From: Rhizobium mesoamericanum STM3625
GTDB lineage: Bacteria > Pseudomonadota > Alphaproteobacteria > Rhizobiales > Rhizobiaceae
Assembly: GCF_000312665.1 (NCBI RefSeq)
Contig: NZ_HF536772.1
Span: 95,032-159,031, forward strand
Direction of reading: 5' to 3'
DNA length: 64,000 nucleotides
The translations under genes and the position numbers were made by a program. A model generated the notes under the pieces. It was not told where the DNA came from. It did no database searches and saw only the letters and a list, made by a program, of their open reading frames with translations. This document shows, piece by piece, positions 1 to 8,961 of this stretch (its first letter is position 1; each line of letters opens with the position of its first letter).

Positions 1-281
1 CCCACGCCGAGCGCCGTACCGCCGGCAAGCCACCACTCGAGCCGCTTATTCTCCGGCTCGTATGCTGCTTTGTTGCCGGGGCGATGGCGGAAACGAGAAA
101 TGCAGTAAGCCATGAAGGAGATCACCGCCACGAAGACGATACCGGTGATCCAGAACGTAATGATGATGGTGTTGTCGATGTAGGTCCAGTTGGAGGCAAT
201 CGGAGTCCACCACCACGGGCTGAGCAGATGGAAGGCCACCGAGCCGACAACGATCAAAACGAGAACCAGCACGACAGCCAT
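1..281 (-). CDS. cytochrome c oxidase subunit II, atypical (3' end cut by window edge)
   Basis: Only the N-terminal 93 residues are in the window; the rest lies to the left. The start ATG at 281-279 is preceded by a GGGAGG ribosome site. Two hydrophobic segments are visible, roughly residues 2-20 and 38-58, separated by a Trp-rich stretch (SPWWWTPIASNW), followed by FRHRPGNKAAYEPENKRLEW. This is the two-helix anchor of a membrane-bound oxidase subunit II, which carries the CuA domain further on. The first helix starts almost at residue 1, so there is no classical cleaved signal, unlike mitochondrial-type CtaC. This resembles the alternative CoxM-type subunit II of rhizobia. Its CuA domain and any fused cytochrome c domain cannot be checked here. 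Confidence 0.8.
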   Translation of the reverse strand, partial: MAVVLVLVLIVVGSVAFHLLSPWWWTPIASNWTYIDNTIIITFWITGIVFVAVISFMAYCISRFRHRPGNKAAYEPENKRLEWWLAGGTALGV

Positions 282-426
282 GCGTTCCTCCCAAGTCCCC
301 CACCGGCTGCTAAATTACCCGCAATCCGTCGGCACTTACGTTAGGACTATCTCACAAACAAGACATCACGGCAATGGCGCGAGATCAACCTCACCTGCCG
401 CCCTACGAGGTGTTAATAAGCTGATT

Positions 427-813
427 TTATTTCGAGAACTGCTTGAGATACGCAATCAGATTGGTGATCTCACCATCGTCCTTTAGGCCGACGAACGCCA
501 TCTTCGTTCCCTTTACTTTCAACTTTGGGTCGTGAAGATAATCGCGGAGCGTCGCCTCATCCCAGACCAAGCCGGCTGCGCCCGCAGCCTTCATCGCCGG
601 CGAATACGCAAAATCCGGATGTGTCCCGGCTGTCCGACCGAATAGGTGATTGAGTGACGGTCCAACCTTGTTCTTGTCGGTATCTGCAATGTGACAGACG
701 GCGCACTTCTTGAATACAGTTTCGCCGGCGGCCACATCGCCCTCCTGGGCGATGGCCGCCGGGACGGGAAGACAGATCAGTGAAACTAAACCAGCAAAAG
801 CAGGGTAACGCAT
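427..813 (-). CDS. exported class I cytochrome c (c2 type)
   Basis: A 128-residue precursor with a signal peptide (hydrophobic residues 6-20, likely cleavage after AIA near residue 23). The heme attachment motif CAVCH is at 37-41 and the probable axial methionine is M105 in KGTKMAFVGL. This is the c2-type monoheme periplasmic electron carrier fold. The start at 813 is preferred because a GAGG lies about 6 bases upstream; an alternative ATG at 825 directly abuts GGAGG and adds four residues. It lies upstream of the oxidase subunit II gene on the same strand, 145 bases away, so it may deliver electrons to that oxidase; that link is inferred from position only. Confidence 0.9.
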   Translation of the reverse strand: MRYPAFAGLVSLICLPVPAAIAQEGDVAAGETVFKKCAVCHIADTDKNKVGPSLNHLFGRTAGTHPDFAYSPAMKAAGAAGLVWDEATLRDYLHDPKLKVKGTKMAFVGLKDDGEITNLIAYLKQFSK

Positions 814-999
814 AGCAAGCCTCATCCTCCGACGGTTGCTCGAAACCAGACGTACGCCGGTTGCGGCGTGCGCCGTCCACCACACTGTCTCGTCGCGATG
901 CCCACAAACGACATGCGTGATCAAGCAAAGCTATGGCTCGGCGGCATTAAGTCAATTCGCACAAATGGCTAGGGGTGTCGAACCCGTGGGTTTACGGTA

Positions 1000-2001
1000 T
1001 CAGGCCGCGACGCGGAGGAAATTCCCGAGCCCTGCAAAAAGCTCGACCGATTTCAATCTCGCTTCGGTGTCGTGTATCGGCATCGAGATGATAACCTCGT
1101 CGGCTCCCGTCTCCGCCAGGAACGCCGAAAGTTTTGCTTCGGCCGTCTTCTGGGAACCGACGACCGCGTAGCGCAAGGTATGTTCCACCGTCAGTTTTTC
1201 CATCGGTGACCAGAAGCTCTCCATATCCTTGACCGGGCGGGGAAATTGACCGCGCACGTTGCGGCGTAGATTGACGAACTGTTGCTGTGCGGAGGTGAAA
1301 TGATACTGCGCCTCTTCGTCCGTAGCGGCGACAGATCCCATGACGCCGACCATGACGTACGGCTTGTCGAGCACGCCGGATGGCTCGAAGCGGCTGCGAT
1401 AGATGTCGATTGCATCGAAGAGCGAATCCGGCGCGAAGTGCGAGGCGAAGGCATAGGGCAGTCCAAGCATCGCAGCGAGTTGCGCGCTGTAGAGACTGGA
1501 ACCTAGCAGCCAGATCGGCACGTTGGAATTCATGCCCGGGACCGCAAGGATCGCCTGGCTCTCGACCGGCGCGCCGAGCAGCTGGCGCAATTCTACCACG
1601 TCGTTCGGAAAGCTCTGTGCCCCGGCATCCAAATTGCGCCGCAACGCCTGTGCCGTCCGCATGTCGGTGCCTGGCGCCCGGCCAAGACCGAGATCGACCC
1701 GCCCCGGAAACAATGCTTCCAGTGTTCCGAACTGTTCGGCAATGACCAGCGGCGAGTGGTTCGGCAGCATGATGCCGCCCGAGCCTATACGGATACGCTT
1801 GGTCGCCGCACCGACATGGCCGATCACCACCGCCGTCGCCGCACTGGCAATCCCCGGCATGCCATGATGTTCCGCCAGCCAGAAGCGGTTATACCCGAAT
1901 TCTTCGGCCCTCTGCGCCATGCGCGCCGAACTCTCGAGGGACTGACGGATCGTGCCGCCTTCTGGAACAGGAGAAAGATCGAGAATGGAGAAGGGAACCA
2001 T
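1000..2001 (-). CDS. LLM-class flavin-dependent oxidoreductase (YhbW/MsnO8-like)
   Basis: A 333-residue member of the luciferase-like monooxygenase family, with a TIM-barrel expected to use FMNH2 from a separate reductase. The start [15 protein letters not shown] is the typical opening of the YhbW/MsnO8 subgroup. Downstream are [15 protein letters not shown] and [17 protein letters not shown], both hallmark segments. An upstream in-frame ATG at 2058 gives an N-terminal extension atypical for the family and was not used. The substrate cannot be told from sequence. It runs on the same strand as the neighbouring chemoreceptor gene but a terminator separates them. Confidence 0.88.
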   Translation of the reverse strand: MVPFSILDLSPVPEGGTIRQSLESSARMAQRAEEFGYNRFWLAEHHGMPGIASAATAVVIGHVGAATKRIRIGSGGIMLPNHSPLVIAEQFGTLEALFPGRVDLGLGRAPGTDMRTAQALRRNLDAGAQSFPNDVVELRQLLGAPVESQAILAVPGMNSNVPIWLLGSSLYSAQLAAMLGLPYAFASHFAPDSLFDAIDIYRSRFEPSGVLDKPYVMVGVMGSVAATDEEAQYHFTSAQQQFVNLRRNVRGQFPRPVKDMESFWSPMEKLTVEHTLRYAVVGSQKTAEAKLSAFLAETGADEVIISMPIHDTEARLKSVELFAGLGNFLRVAA

Positions 2002-2071
2002 GGCGAAGCCTGTCAGTGGTTGGAAGGACAGGTTTATGTAGGTGTGAGCTCCGGGCATTCCAAACGAGCCG

Positions 2072-2100
2072 GAAAAGAAAGGGCCGGTCTCCCGGCCCTT
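2072..2100 (-). terminator. rho-independent terminator of the chemoreceptor gene
   Basis: A perfect 9-base inverted repeat, AAGGGCCGG and CCGGCCCTT (2079-2087 and 2092-2100), with a 4-base loop. Read on the minus strand it is followed by TTTCTTTTCC, a U-rich tail. It sits 23 bases after the stop of the minus-strand chemoreceptor gene. Confidence 0.85.
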
Positions 2101-2122
2101 CGTTCATCCTCTGGTCGTTTGT

Positions 2123-4432
2123 TCAAGCCCGACGGCGCAGGACGTGCACTTCAGCACTCAGATGCTCCGGTGTCAGCGTGAAGTTTGCAAGCTGTCGGTC
2201 CATTTCGACCGCCTCGGCGGCAAGCCGGTGGATCGCCGCGGTGGTTTCCTCGACCATGGCCGCGTTTTGCTGGGTCATCGCATCGAGTTCGGAAACGGCT
2301 GAGTTGATCTGACGCAGCGTGTCCGCCTCCTCACGGGTGGTTTCCATGATCTCCGTGATCTGACCGTTGATCGCCTCGACATGGCTGCCGATCCCGGTCA
2401 GCGCGTCGCCCGCGCGCTCGACAAGGGAGACACCCATTTCCACCTCATGCGTGGACTTCTGCAGCAGGCTCGCGATCTCTTTTGCAGCGCTTGATGAACG
2501 CTGCGCCAGTTCGCGCACTTCCATGGCGACGACGGCAAAGCCCTTGCCGGATTCGCCTGCGCGCGCTGCCTCCACGCCGGCATTGAGCGCCAGCAGGTTG
2601 GTCTGGAAGGCAATCGAATCGATGACGCTGATGATCGAGTTGATCTGGCGAGATGAAGCCTGGATCGCTTCCATTGCAGCAATCGTCTCGCGCATGATCT
2701 GGCTGGAGCCTGTCGTGTCGCGCTTGGCGTCGCGGGCGATGCGCTCTGCATGTTCTGCGCGCTCGATCTGAAGACGAATCGACTGGGTGATCGCATCGAT
2801 TGCATTTGCAGTCTCGGTAATCGAAGCAGCCTGACGCTCGGTGCGACCGGCAAGCTCGTCGGCACCGGTGCGCATTTCCTCGGAACCCGCGCGCACGGCC
2901 ATGGAATTGCCGCCGATCGCCGTCATTGTTTCGCTGAGAGCCGCCAGCGCTTCGTTGAAGTTGATGCGAAGGCCCTCGAGTTCGCTCGGGAAGCGGGTCG
3001 TGATCTGATAGGCAAGATCGCCATTGGCCAGATGGTGCAGCCCCTTGTCGATCGCTTGAACGACCTCCTGCAGGGTCCGGGCCTCCGCCTCGCGCTCGGC
3101 CATATGCTGCTGGCGATCCCGTTCCGCGCGCGCCCGCGTTTCATTGCTCGCGGCTTCCAGCTCGCGGCTTTCGACCAGCGACTGCTTGAACCGTGCCAAT
3201 GCCTTGGCCATTGTGCCGATTTCGTCGCCGCGGTTCTGGCTGCCGATCTCGACGTCCAGCTTGCCGTCGGCAACATCGCGGGTAACGCCGGCAAGACGCG
3301 CAAGTGGCGAGAACAACAGCTTGGTGATCATCCAGGTCGCCGCTGCCATGACGATCAGAACACCAAATGCGATCATCGTCAGCAGAGTTGCGATTTCGAT
3401 CGAGCCGGCGTTGAGCTCGCTGAGGCGTACGCTTTCTACGACGAGGAAGCGGGAGCCCTGGTAGTCGACGCCACGGACATAGGCTCGCGCCGAGCCATCG
3501 GCGCGATCGAAGTCGTCGACCGTCATGCCCTTTGACGACAGCGCGTCTTTTGCGAAGGTGAAAGGTGCGGTATTGAGCTGAACGAGCTGGCCGGGCGTGT
3601 TCACGCCGATCGCAGTGCCGTCATCCGAGATGATTGCCGCCTGCGCCGTGCTGCCTGCCACGATGCCCTTCGTGAGAATGCTCGCGATCATGTTGTCACG
3701 CACCTTGAAGAGCATCACGCCCTTCGCGGCACCGAGCTTGACGATCGGCACGGCATAGAAGATTGCCGACCTGCCGCTCGCTGCATCGACGCGAAGACCG
3801 GAAAAGCCCGTCGGTGCGGAATCGTCCGTCGCCTTAGCAGTGTTTGCGATCGCCGCGGCGAAGGCGAGACCGGCGCCGGTTGACTTCCATGGATCGCTCT
3901 TCAAGTTTTCGGCGAAATCGTCGTTCTTCTTGTAGGAGTAGAGGACGTTGCCGTCGAGATCGGCAATCAGCAGGTCACTGAAGGCCGTATTCTCGAGGTC
4001 ACGGGCGACCTCGCTCTGCGTCGTCTCATGGTTGGAGTAGTAGAAGCCGCTTGGCGTCTGCGGCTTCACCAGCTTCTCGCGCTGATCGGCCGGATTGGGA
4101 TTGTTGGTGATGAACGCCTTCTTCAATTCGGCACGAGCGTCGCCTGACGTCTTCTCGATCGTCTTCCAGCCACTTTTCAGGCTCGTGATCGACATCTGCA
4201 GCGCTTCAATGCGCGCAATCGAATTCGCCTGGTTTTCCAGCTGCTCAAGCTGATCCTGCAGCATGTCGCCGCGGAAGATCAGGACGCTCTCCTTCGCCTT
4301 CAACGCCTGCTCGCCCGAAATGCGACTGCTGGCGAAGTAGGCGAGGACATTGATGACCGCGATCGACAGTGCGGTGAGCAGGATGAATGTGGCAATGACC
4401 TTGAAGGACAGGGACTGAAATCTCTGAACCAT
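2123..4432 (-). CDS. methyl-accepting chemotaxis protein
   Basis: A 769-residue transmembrane chemoreceptor. TM1 is at about 12-34, a periplasmic sensor of about 310 residues follows, and TM2 is at about 348-370. One HAMP domain is at 372-424 and a second HAMP-like segment at about 455-507. The signalling domain runs to about 740; its hairpin tip includes [21 protein letters not shown] near residues 606-626. The large sensor suggests a Cache-type ligand fold, not proven here. There is no CheB/CheR-binding pentapeptide at the C-terminus. It stands alone, divergent from ruvC, with no other chemotaxis gene nearby. The ligand is unknown. Confidence 0.93.
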   Translation of the reverse strand: MVQRFQSLSFKVIATFILLTALSIAVINVLAYFASSRISGEQALKAKESVLIFRGDMLQDQLEQLENQANSIARIEALQMSITSLKSGWKTIEKTSGDARAELKKAFITNNPNPADQREKLVKPQTPSGFYYSNHETTQSEVARDLENTAFSDLLIADLDGNVLYSYKKNDDFAENLKSDPWKSTGAGLAFAAAIANTAKATDDSAPTGFSGLRVDAASGRSAIFYAVPIVKLGAAKGVMLFKVRDNMIASILTKGIVAGSTAQAAIISDDGTAIGVNTPGQLVQLNTAPFTFAKDALSSKGMTVDDFDRADGSARAYVRGVDYQGSRFLVVESVRLSELNAGSIEIATLLTMIAFGVLIVMAAATWMITKLLFSPLARLAGVTRDVADGKLDVEIGSQNRGDEIGTMAKALARFKQSLVESRELEAASNETRARAERDRQQHMAEREAEARTLQEVVQAIDKGLHHLANGDLAYQITTRFPSELEGLRINFNEALAALSETMTAIGGNSMAVRAGSEEMRTGADELAGRTERQAASITETANAIDAITQSIRLQIERAEHAERIARDAKRDTTGSSQIMRETIAAMEAIQASSRQINSIISVIDSIAFQTNLLALNAGVEAARAGESGKGFAVVAMEVRELAQRSSSAAKEIASLLQKSTHEVEMGVSLVERAGDALTGIGSHVEAINGQITEIMETTREEADTLRQINSAVSELDAMTQQNAAMVEETTAAIHRLAAEAVEMDRQLANFTLTPEHLSAEVHVLRRRA

Positions 4433-4673
4433 GAACGACGAAACCCTTCCGGAACGGCACTACCGGTGGGACGCAGAACGCCATGCCGGCTGACCTGTAA
4501 GCAGAACACGGGAGCCTTGCCTCCTTGAGAAGGGAGCTCCTCTGACATTTTATGGATCAAAAGTCGGCTACGGAGCTTAAATTGGCGTAAACAGCCCCAC
4601 TGAAAAACAACGTGTGTTTTTGTTTTGTTCACTTATCGATGGCAGTTATTTGACGAGTGCAATAGAGTGAAGC

Positions 4674-5186
4674 ATGCAAAATACGATTCGCATTATCGGC
4701 GTCGACCCGGGCCTGCGCCGCACAGGCTGGGGAATTATCGACACGCTCGGCAATTCCTTGCGCTTCGTCGCCTCCGGCACGGTCACTTCGGACGGCGACA
4801 TGGACCTGGCCTCGCGCCTTTGCCAACTGCATGATGGCTTGGCGGATGTCGTGCACAGCTACAAACCGGATGAGGCTGCGGTCGAACAGACATTCGTGAA
4901 CAAGGATGCCGTAGCGACCCTGAAACTCGGCCAGGCCCGCGGCGTTGCCATGCTGGTCCCCGCCCGCGCCGGATTGCCGGTCGCAGAATATGCGCCGAAT
5001 GCCGTCAAGAAGGCAGTCATCGGCGTCGGCCACGGCGAAAAGCGGCAGATCCACATGATGCTGAAGATCCTGATGCCGAAGGTTGAGTTCAAGGGCGACG
5101 ACGCAGCCGATGCGCTGGCGATTGCCATCTGCCATGCGCACAACCGGGGCAGCAACCGTATGCGGCAGACAGCGCTTGCCGGCTAA
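4674..5186 (+). CDS. ruvC: Holliday junction endonuclease RuvC
   Basis: A 170-residue RuvC, the resolvase that cleaves Holliday junctions after RuvAB branch migration. The RNase H-like fold carries its acidic catalytic set: D11 in [11 protein letters not shown]71 in AAVEQTFVN, and D143/D146 in [12 protein letters not shown]. These match E. coli D7, E66, D138 and D141. It is the first gene of a ruvC-ruvA-ruvB cluster, 34 bases before ruvA. The 241-base gap to the divergent chemoreceptor holds the promoters; I see no LexA-type box that I could defend. Confidence 0.98.
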   Translation: MQNTIRIIGVDPGLRRTGWGIIDTLGNSLRFVASGTVTSDGDMDLASRLCQLHDGLADVVHSYKPDEAAVEQTFVNKDAVATLKLGQARGVAMLVPARAGLPVAEYAPNAVKKAVIGVGHGEKRQIHMMLKILMPKVEFKGDDAADALAIAICHAHNRGSNRMRQTALAG

Positions 5187-5220
5187 TCTTCACTGACAAC
5201 CCACCGAACGGACCATTTGC

Positions 5221-5838
5221 ATGATTGGCAAGCTTAAAGGCACCATCGAAGAAATCGGCGACGATTACGTCCTCGTCGATGTCCACGGCGTCTGCTACGT
5301 CGCCTTCTGCTCGGCGCGCACCCTGTCTCGCCTCGGCTCGGTGGGTGAAGCCTGTGTGCTCTTCATCGAAACCTATGTTCGCGAGGATCAGTTGAAGCTC
5401 TTCGGCTTCATGACCGCGCTCGAGAGGGAGTGGTTCATCCTCCTGCAAAGCGTTCAAGGGGTCGGCGCGAAGGTGGCGCTAGCCGTGCTTTCGACCCTGC
5501 CTCCGAGCGAACTGGCGAACGCCATCGCACTGCAGGATCGCACGGCGGTCGCCCGCGCCCAGGGTGTTGGACCCAAGGTTGCCGTGCGCATCGTCACCGA
5601 ACTGAAGAATAAGGCGCCGGCCTTCGCAGGAGAAGCGTCAGGCACCATCGGCCTCAAGCAGGAACTGGGCGAAGGCGTCGCGGCTGCGCCGGTTGCGGAT
5701 GCGGTTTCCGCGCTGACGAACCTCGGTTATTCCCGCGATCAGGCAGCCAATGCCGTTGCAGCCGCGATGAAGATCGCCGGGGACGGCGCTGACAGCGCCA
5801 AGCTCATCCGCCTTGGGTTGAAGGAATTGGCCCGCTGA
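5221..5838 (+). CDS. ruvA: Holliday junction DNA-binding subunit RuvA
   Basis: A 205-residue RuvA, which forms tetramers on four-way junctions and loads the RuvB motor. Domain I (OB fold) is at about 1-63 and starts with [12 protein letters not shown]. Two helix-hairpin-helix motifs follow ([14 protein letters not shown] near 76-90 and [14 protein letters not shown] near 110-125). A linker leads to the RuvB-binding domain III (about 155-205), with the [12 protein letters not shown] helix. Length is normal. It lies in the operon between ruvC and ruvB. Confidence 0.98.
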   Translation: MIGKLKGTIEEIGDDYVLVDVHGVCYVAFCSARTLSRLGSVGEACVLFIETYVREDQLKLFGFMTALEREWFILLQSVQGVGAKVALAVLSTLPPSELANAIALQDRTAVARAQGVGPKVAVRIVTELKNKAPAFAGEASGTIGLKQELGEGVAAAPVADAVSALTNLGYSRDQAANAVAAAMKIAGDGADSAKLIRLGLKELAR

Positions 5839-5916
5839 TCCAGTCGCCCGGCGGGTGCCAAAAGCCTCTGGCTTGGTGTATTGGTCACGAGCGTTTGAAG
5901 ATTAGGATATGCCAGC

Positions 5917-6957
5917 ATGAGTGAAGCCGCGCGCCTGATATCGGCAGAGAAACGAGGCGAAGACCTGGATGTGACGCTGCGGCCGCAATCGCTGGACGAA
6001 TTCACCGGCCAGGCGGAAGCGCGCGCAAACCTGAAGGTTTTCATCGAGGCCGCAAAAAACCGTGGCGAGGCACTCGACCACGTCCTTTTCGTCGGCCCGC
6101 CCGGCCTAGGCAAAACGACGCTGGCGCAGATTATGGCGAAGGAACTTGGCGTCAACTTCCGCTCGACCTCCGGCCCGGTCATCGCCAAGGCGGGTGATCT
6201 CGCGGCCCTACTGACCAATCTTGAAGAGCGAGACGTGCTCTTCATCGACGAAATCCACCGGCTCAACCCGGCAGTCGAGGAAATCCTCTACCCTGCAATG
6301 GAGGACTTCCAGCTCGACCTCATCATCGGCGAGGGCCCTGCCGCGCGCTCGGTCAAGATCGACCTGTCTAAGTTCACGCTCGTCGCCGCAACAACGCGCC
6401 TTGGCCTACTGACCACGCCGCTGCGCGACCGTTTCGGCATTCCCGTCCGCCTGAGCTTCTACACCGTCGAGGAACTGGAACTGATCGTTCGTCGCGGCGC
6501 GCGCCTGATGAACCTTCCTATGACGGACGAGGGTGCGCGGGAAATCGCCCGACGCGCCCGCGGCACGCCGCGTATCGCCGGCCGCTTGCTGCGCCGTGTG
6601 CGTGATTTCGCGGAAGTGGCCAAGGCCGAAGCTGTTACCCGCGAAATTGCCGATGAGGCGCTGACCCGCCTGCTCGTCGACAACATGGGTCTTGATCAGC
6701 TCGACAAGCGATATCTCAACATGATCGCGGTCAATTTCGGCGGTGGCCCGGTCGGTATAGAAACCATCGCCGCAGGGCTCTCCGAACCGCGCGATGCGAT
6801 CGAGGACATTATCGAGCCCTATATGATCCAGCAGGGCTTCATCCAGCGCACCCCACGCGGTCGCGTCCTGACTGCAACGGCCTGGAAGCACCTCGGCATG
6901 CAGCCCCCGAAGGACCTGGAGGCGGCACAGTTTCGCTTGTTCCAGGAAGACGACTGA
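5917..6957 (+). CDS. ruvB: Holliday junction branch-migration ATPase RuvB
   Basis: A 346-residue AAA+ motor that pumps DNA through the RuvA-junction complex. Walker [10 protein letters not shown] is at 60-68, Walker B plus the following residues (LFIDEIH) at 108-114, and the sensor segment AATTR ends at 161. The C-terminal winged helix includes [18 protein letters not shown]. It follows ruvA by 78 bases. In several rhizobia ruvB is followed by the tol-pal genes; here a DinB-like gene follows instead. Confidence 0.98.
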   Translation: MSEAARLISAEKRGEDLDVTLRPQSLDEFTGQAEARANLKVFIEAAKNRGEALDHVLFVGPPGLGKTTLAQIMAKELGVNFRSTSGPVIAKAGDLAALLTNLEERDVLFIDEIHRLNPAVEEILYPAMEDFQLDLIIGEGPAARSVKIDLSKFTLVAATTRLGLLTTPLRDRFGIPVRLSFYTVEELELIVRRGARLMNLPMTDEGAREIARRARGTPRIAGRLLRRVRDFAEVAKAEAVTREIADEALTRLLVDNMGLDQLDKRYLNMIAVNFGGGPVGIETIAAGLSEPRDAIEDIIEPYMIQQGFIQRTPRGRVLTATAWKHLGMQPPKDLEAAQFRLFQEDD

Positions 6958-6996
6958 CGCTTGGGGGCGGTCCGTCAAGAACAGCGGAGTTTTCTG

Positions 6997-7560
6997 ATGC
7001 CGACGTTCGACCCCTGCAGAACAGCTCGCAAGCTTGCCTACAACAATGCGCTTGCGAACCACCGGTTGCATGAGACTTGCGCAAGATTGATGCCGGGCGA
7101 GTTCGAGGCTGCGCGGGTAAGCTTCTTTCCGTCGATCAAGGCAACGCTCAACCACATTCTGACGGTCGACTGGTTTTACGTCGATGCGCTGGAAGGCGGT
7201 ACGCTTGGGCCTGCGGCCTGGGATAATGAGGAGCCATTCGACGACATCATCGCGCTTGCTGCAGAGCAGGCCAAAGTCGATCGCCGGCTGATGGTACTGT
7301 GCGAAGCAGCCACTCCGGAAAAATTAGCATCGACGACCGAGATCCATCGTGGGGAGCGCGTCCAGCGCGAGCGGATGGAGGACGTATTGAACCATCTCTT
7401 CCAGCATCAGACACATCATCGCGGCCAGGTTCACGCGATGCTGGCCGGAACGAGCGTGCCGCCGCCACAGCTCGACGAATTCATCGTCGCAGACGACGGC
7501 CCCTTCCGGAGCAGCGATATCGCGGCTCTCGGCTGGAGTGAAGACTATTTGATGCGCTGA
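6997..7560 (+). CDS. DinB-family putative metal-dependent protein
   Basis: A 187-residue four-helix-bundle protein of the DinB/YfiT type. The metal-binding histidines expected of the family are visible in LNHILTVDWF and in HQTHHRGQVHAML. The ATG at 6997 is chosen because GGAG lies 7 bases upstream; a TTG 36 bases earlier has no such site and overlaps nothing useful. It starts 39 bases after ruvB and may be read through from it. The substrate is unknown; family members include thiol-transferases. The damage-inducible link is only a family name. Confidence 0.85.
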   Translation: MPTFDPCRTARKLAYNNALANHRLHETCARLMPGEFEAARVSFFPSIKATLNHILTVDWFYVDALEGGTLGPAAWDNEEPFDDIIALAAEQAKVDRRLMVLCEAATPEKLASTTEIHRGERVQRERMEDVLNHLFQHQTHHRGQVHAMLAGTSVPPPQLDEFIVADDGPFRSSDIAALGWSEDYLMR

Positions 7561-7581
7561 CCTCTGACGGAACGATGCTCC

Positions 7582-8961
7582 CTAGTCCTGAAGCCGCGCC
7601 TTCAACCCGTCGATGATCGTCTTGCTCAGGAGCTCATAGTTCTCGTCGAAGTGGTGGTCGCCGGCAAGAGCGATTACATCAACACCGCTGTCCTTGAGAT
7701 CGGGACAAGCCACCTCGTCGTCGTCCTCCTTCCCATAAATGCACTGGACAATCTTCGGATCAACTTTCTTAAGGTCTTCGACCGGGTCACCACCGGCACC
7801 TTCCGTCTTCTGGCCGAGCCAACCCATGACGGAGATCTGGTAATCGACCTCATGCGAGAGGGACAGGAGCGACATCTGGGCCACTGCACCTTTCGCGGCC
7901 GGTTTCAACCGAGAAAAGGCAGCAGGCACGACATCGGCACCGAAGGAATAGCCGACGAGCAATACGTGCTTCACCTTCCACTGCTTGCGATAGAGTTCAA
8001 TAATCTTGCCGAGATCGTCCGCGGTCTGCTGTGGCTCCCGTTGCGACCAGAAATAATGCAGCGAGTCGATGCCGACGACAGGGACGCCCTGCTTCTGAAG
8101 GGAGGCACCGACCTCCTTGTCGATGTCGCGCCAGCCGCCATCGCCCGAGTAAATGATCGCCATCGTATCAAAGGCCGGCTTGGCATCCAGAATGGTGAGC
8201 GGCAAGCCGAGCGGATTGTCGGCGCTGCCGGAGGCCACGATCAGGTCGGAGAGCGTGTCGTCGAGCGTCGTCTGGGCATCGTCCCCGGAATCGCGGACAT
8301 CGATAGCGGAATGCTGTTTCTTAAGTTCCTCGACATGGGCGCGCCCGTCCTTGTTGGCGGAGGCCGTGAACGAGGCGATGATCGGATCCGGCAGCGATGT
8401 GTCGCTGAGCCCGTAGATCATGCGATCGCCAACTGTTTGCTTCTTCGCCGGCGTACAGAGCTCTTTGGTTAGCGGGATGCCGGCAACCGGATCGACCACC
8501 AGCGTCTGTCCAATCGTGGCATCCGGCGTCTGCGCCGCAATAGCCAATGCTAGCGCGCCGCCCTCGCCGATACCAGCAACGATCGGCAGATGATATGCGC
8601 TGTTGCCCGCTGCGCGCTGGACCTGCTGGCTCAGCGATTCAATATCGGAGACCATATAGATGCAACCGTCATTCTGGCTGACGTCGTAGTTCCTGAGTAC
8701 ATCCATGTAGGAACGAAAGTCGATACCGATGACGACGGCTCCCTGTTCGACGAGCCGGTCTGCCTCTGCCTTCTCGTTGTCGCCCCAGCCGGAGCCGTCT
8801 GATATCAGCACGACCGCGCCTTTTACATCACCATCGGGCAGAAAGATGTGCGGTGAAGGGATGAGCCCGGTCTCGAAGCTCTGTGTCGTCTCGGTGGCTG
8901 CCATTGCCGCCGGAATGCACAATGACAGAGCGCAGACGGCTGCAAGAAGGTGTCTTTTCAT
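7582..8961 (-). CDS. acvB: AcvB/AtvA (VirJ-family) lysyl-phosphatidylglycerol hydrolase
   Basis: A 459-residue exported protein with a signal peptide (residues 1-21). It has two alpha/beta-hydrolase-like halves. The C-terminal VirJ-like half has the nucleophile S339 in GYSFGADV and histidines H436/H437 in GDHHFDENY. The N-terminal half has GIGEGGALA in place of a canonical nucleophile elbow. In Agrobacterium AcvB degrades lysyl-phosphatidylglycerol in the periplasm, and in Rhizobium tropici the orthologue AtvA is needed for acid tolerance. Its ATG overlaps the lpiA stop (ATGATG), so the two are translationally coupled. The second ATG at 8961 is better spaced from GAGG than the first. Confidence 0.92.
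   Translation of the reverse strand: MKRHLLAAVCALSLCIPAAMAATETTQSFETGLIPSPHIFLPDGDVKGAVVLISDGSGWGDNEKAEADRLVEQGAVVIGIDFRSYMDVLRNYDVSQNDGCIYMVSDIESLSQQVQRAAGNSAYHLPIVAGIGEGGALALAIAAQTPDATIGQTLVVDPVAGIPLTKELCTPAKKQTVGDRMIYGLSDTSLPDPIIASFTASANKDGRAHVEELKKQHSAIDVRDSGDDAQTTLDDTLSDLIVASGSADNPLGLPLTILDAKPAFDTMAIIYSGDGGWRDIDKEVGASLQKQGVPVVGIDSLHYFWSQREPQQTADDLGKIIELYRKQWKVKHVLLVGYSFGADVVPAAFSRLKPAAKGAVAQMSLLSLSHEVDYQISVMGWLGQKTEGAGGDPVEDLKKVDPKIVQCIYGKEDDDEVACPDLKDSGVDVIALAGDHHFDENYELLSKTIIDGLKARLQD

Noticed and set aside
2750..3535. Plus-strand frame of 261 codons inside the chemoreceptor
   Set aside because: It is the antisense shadow of a well-supported gene; its translation resembles nothing.
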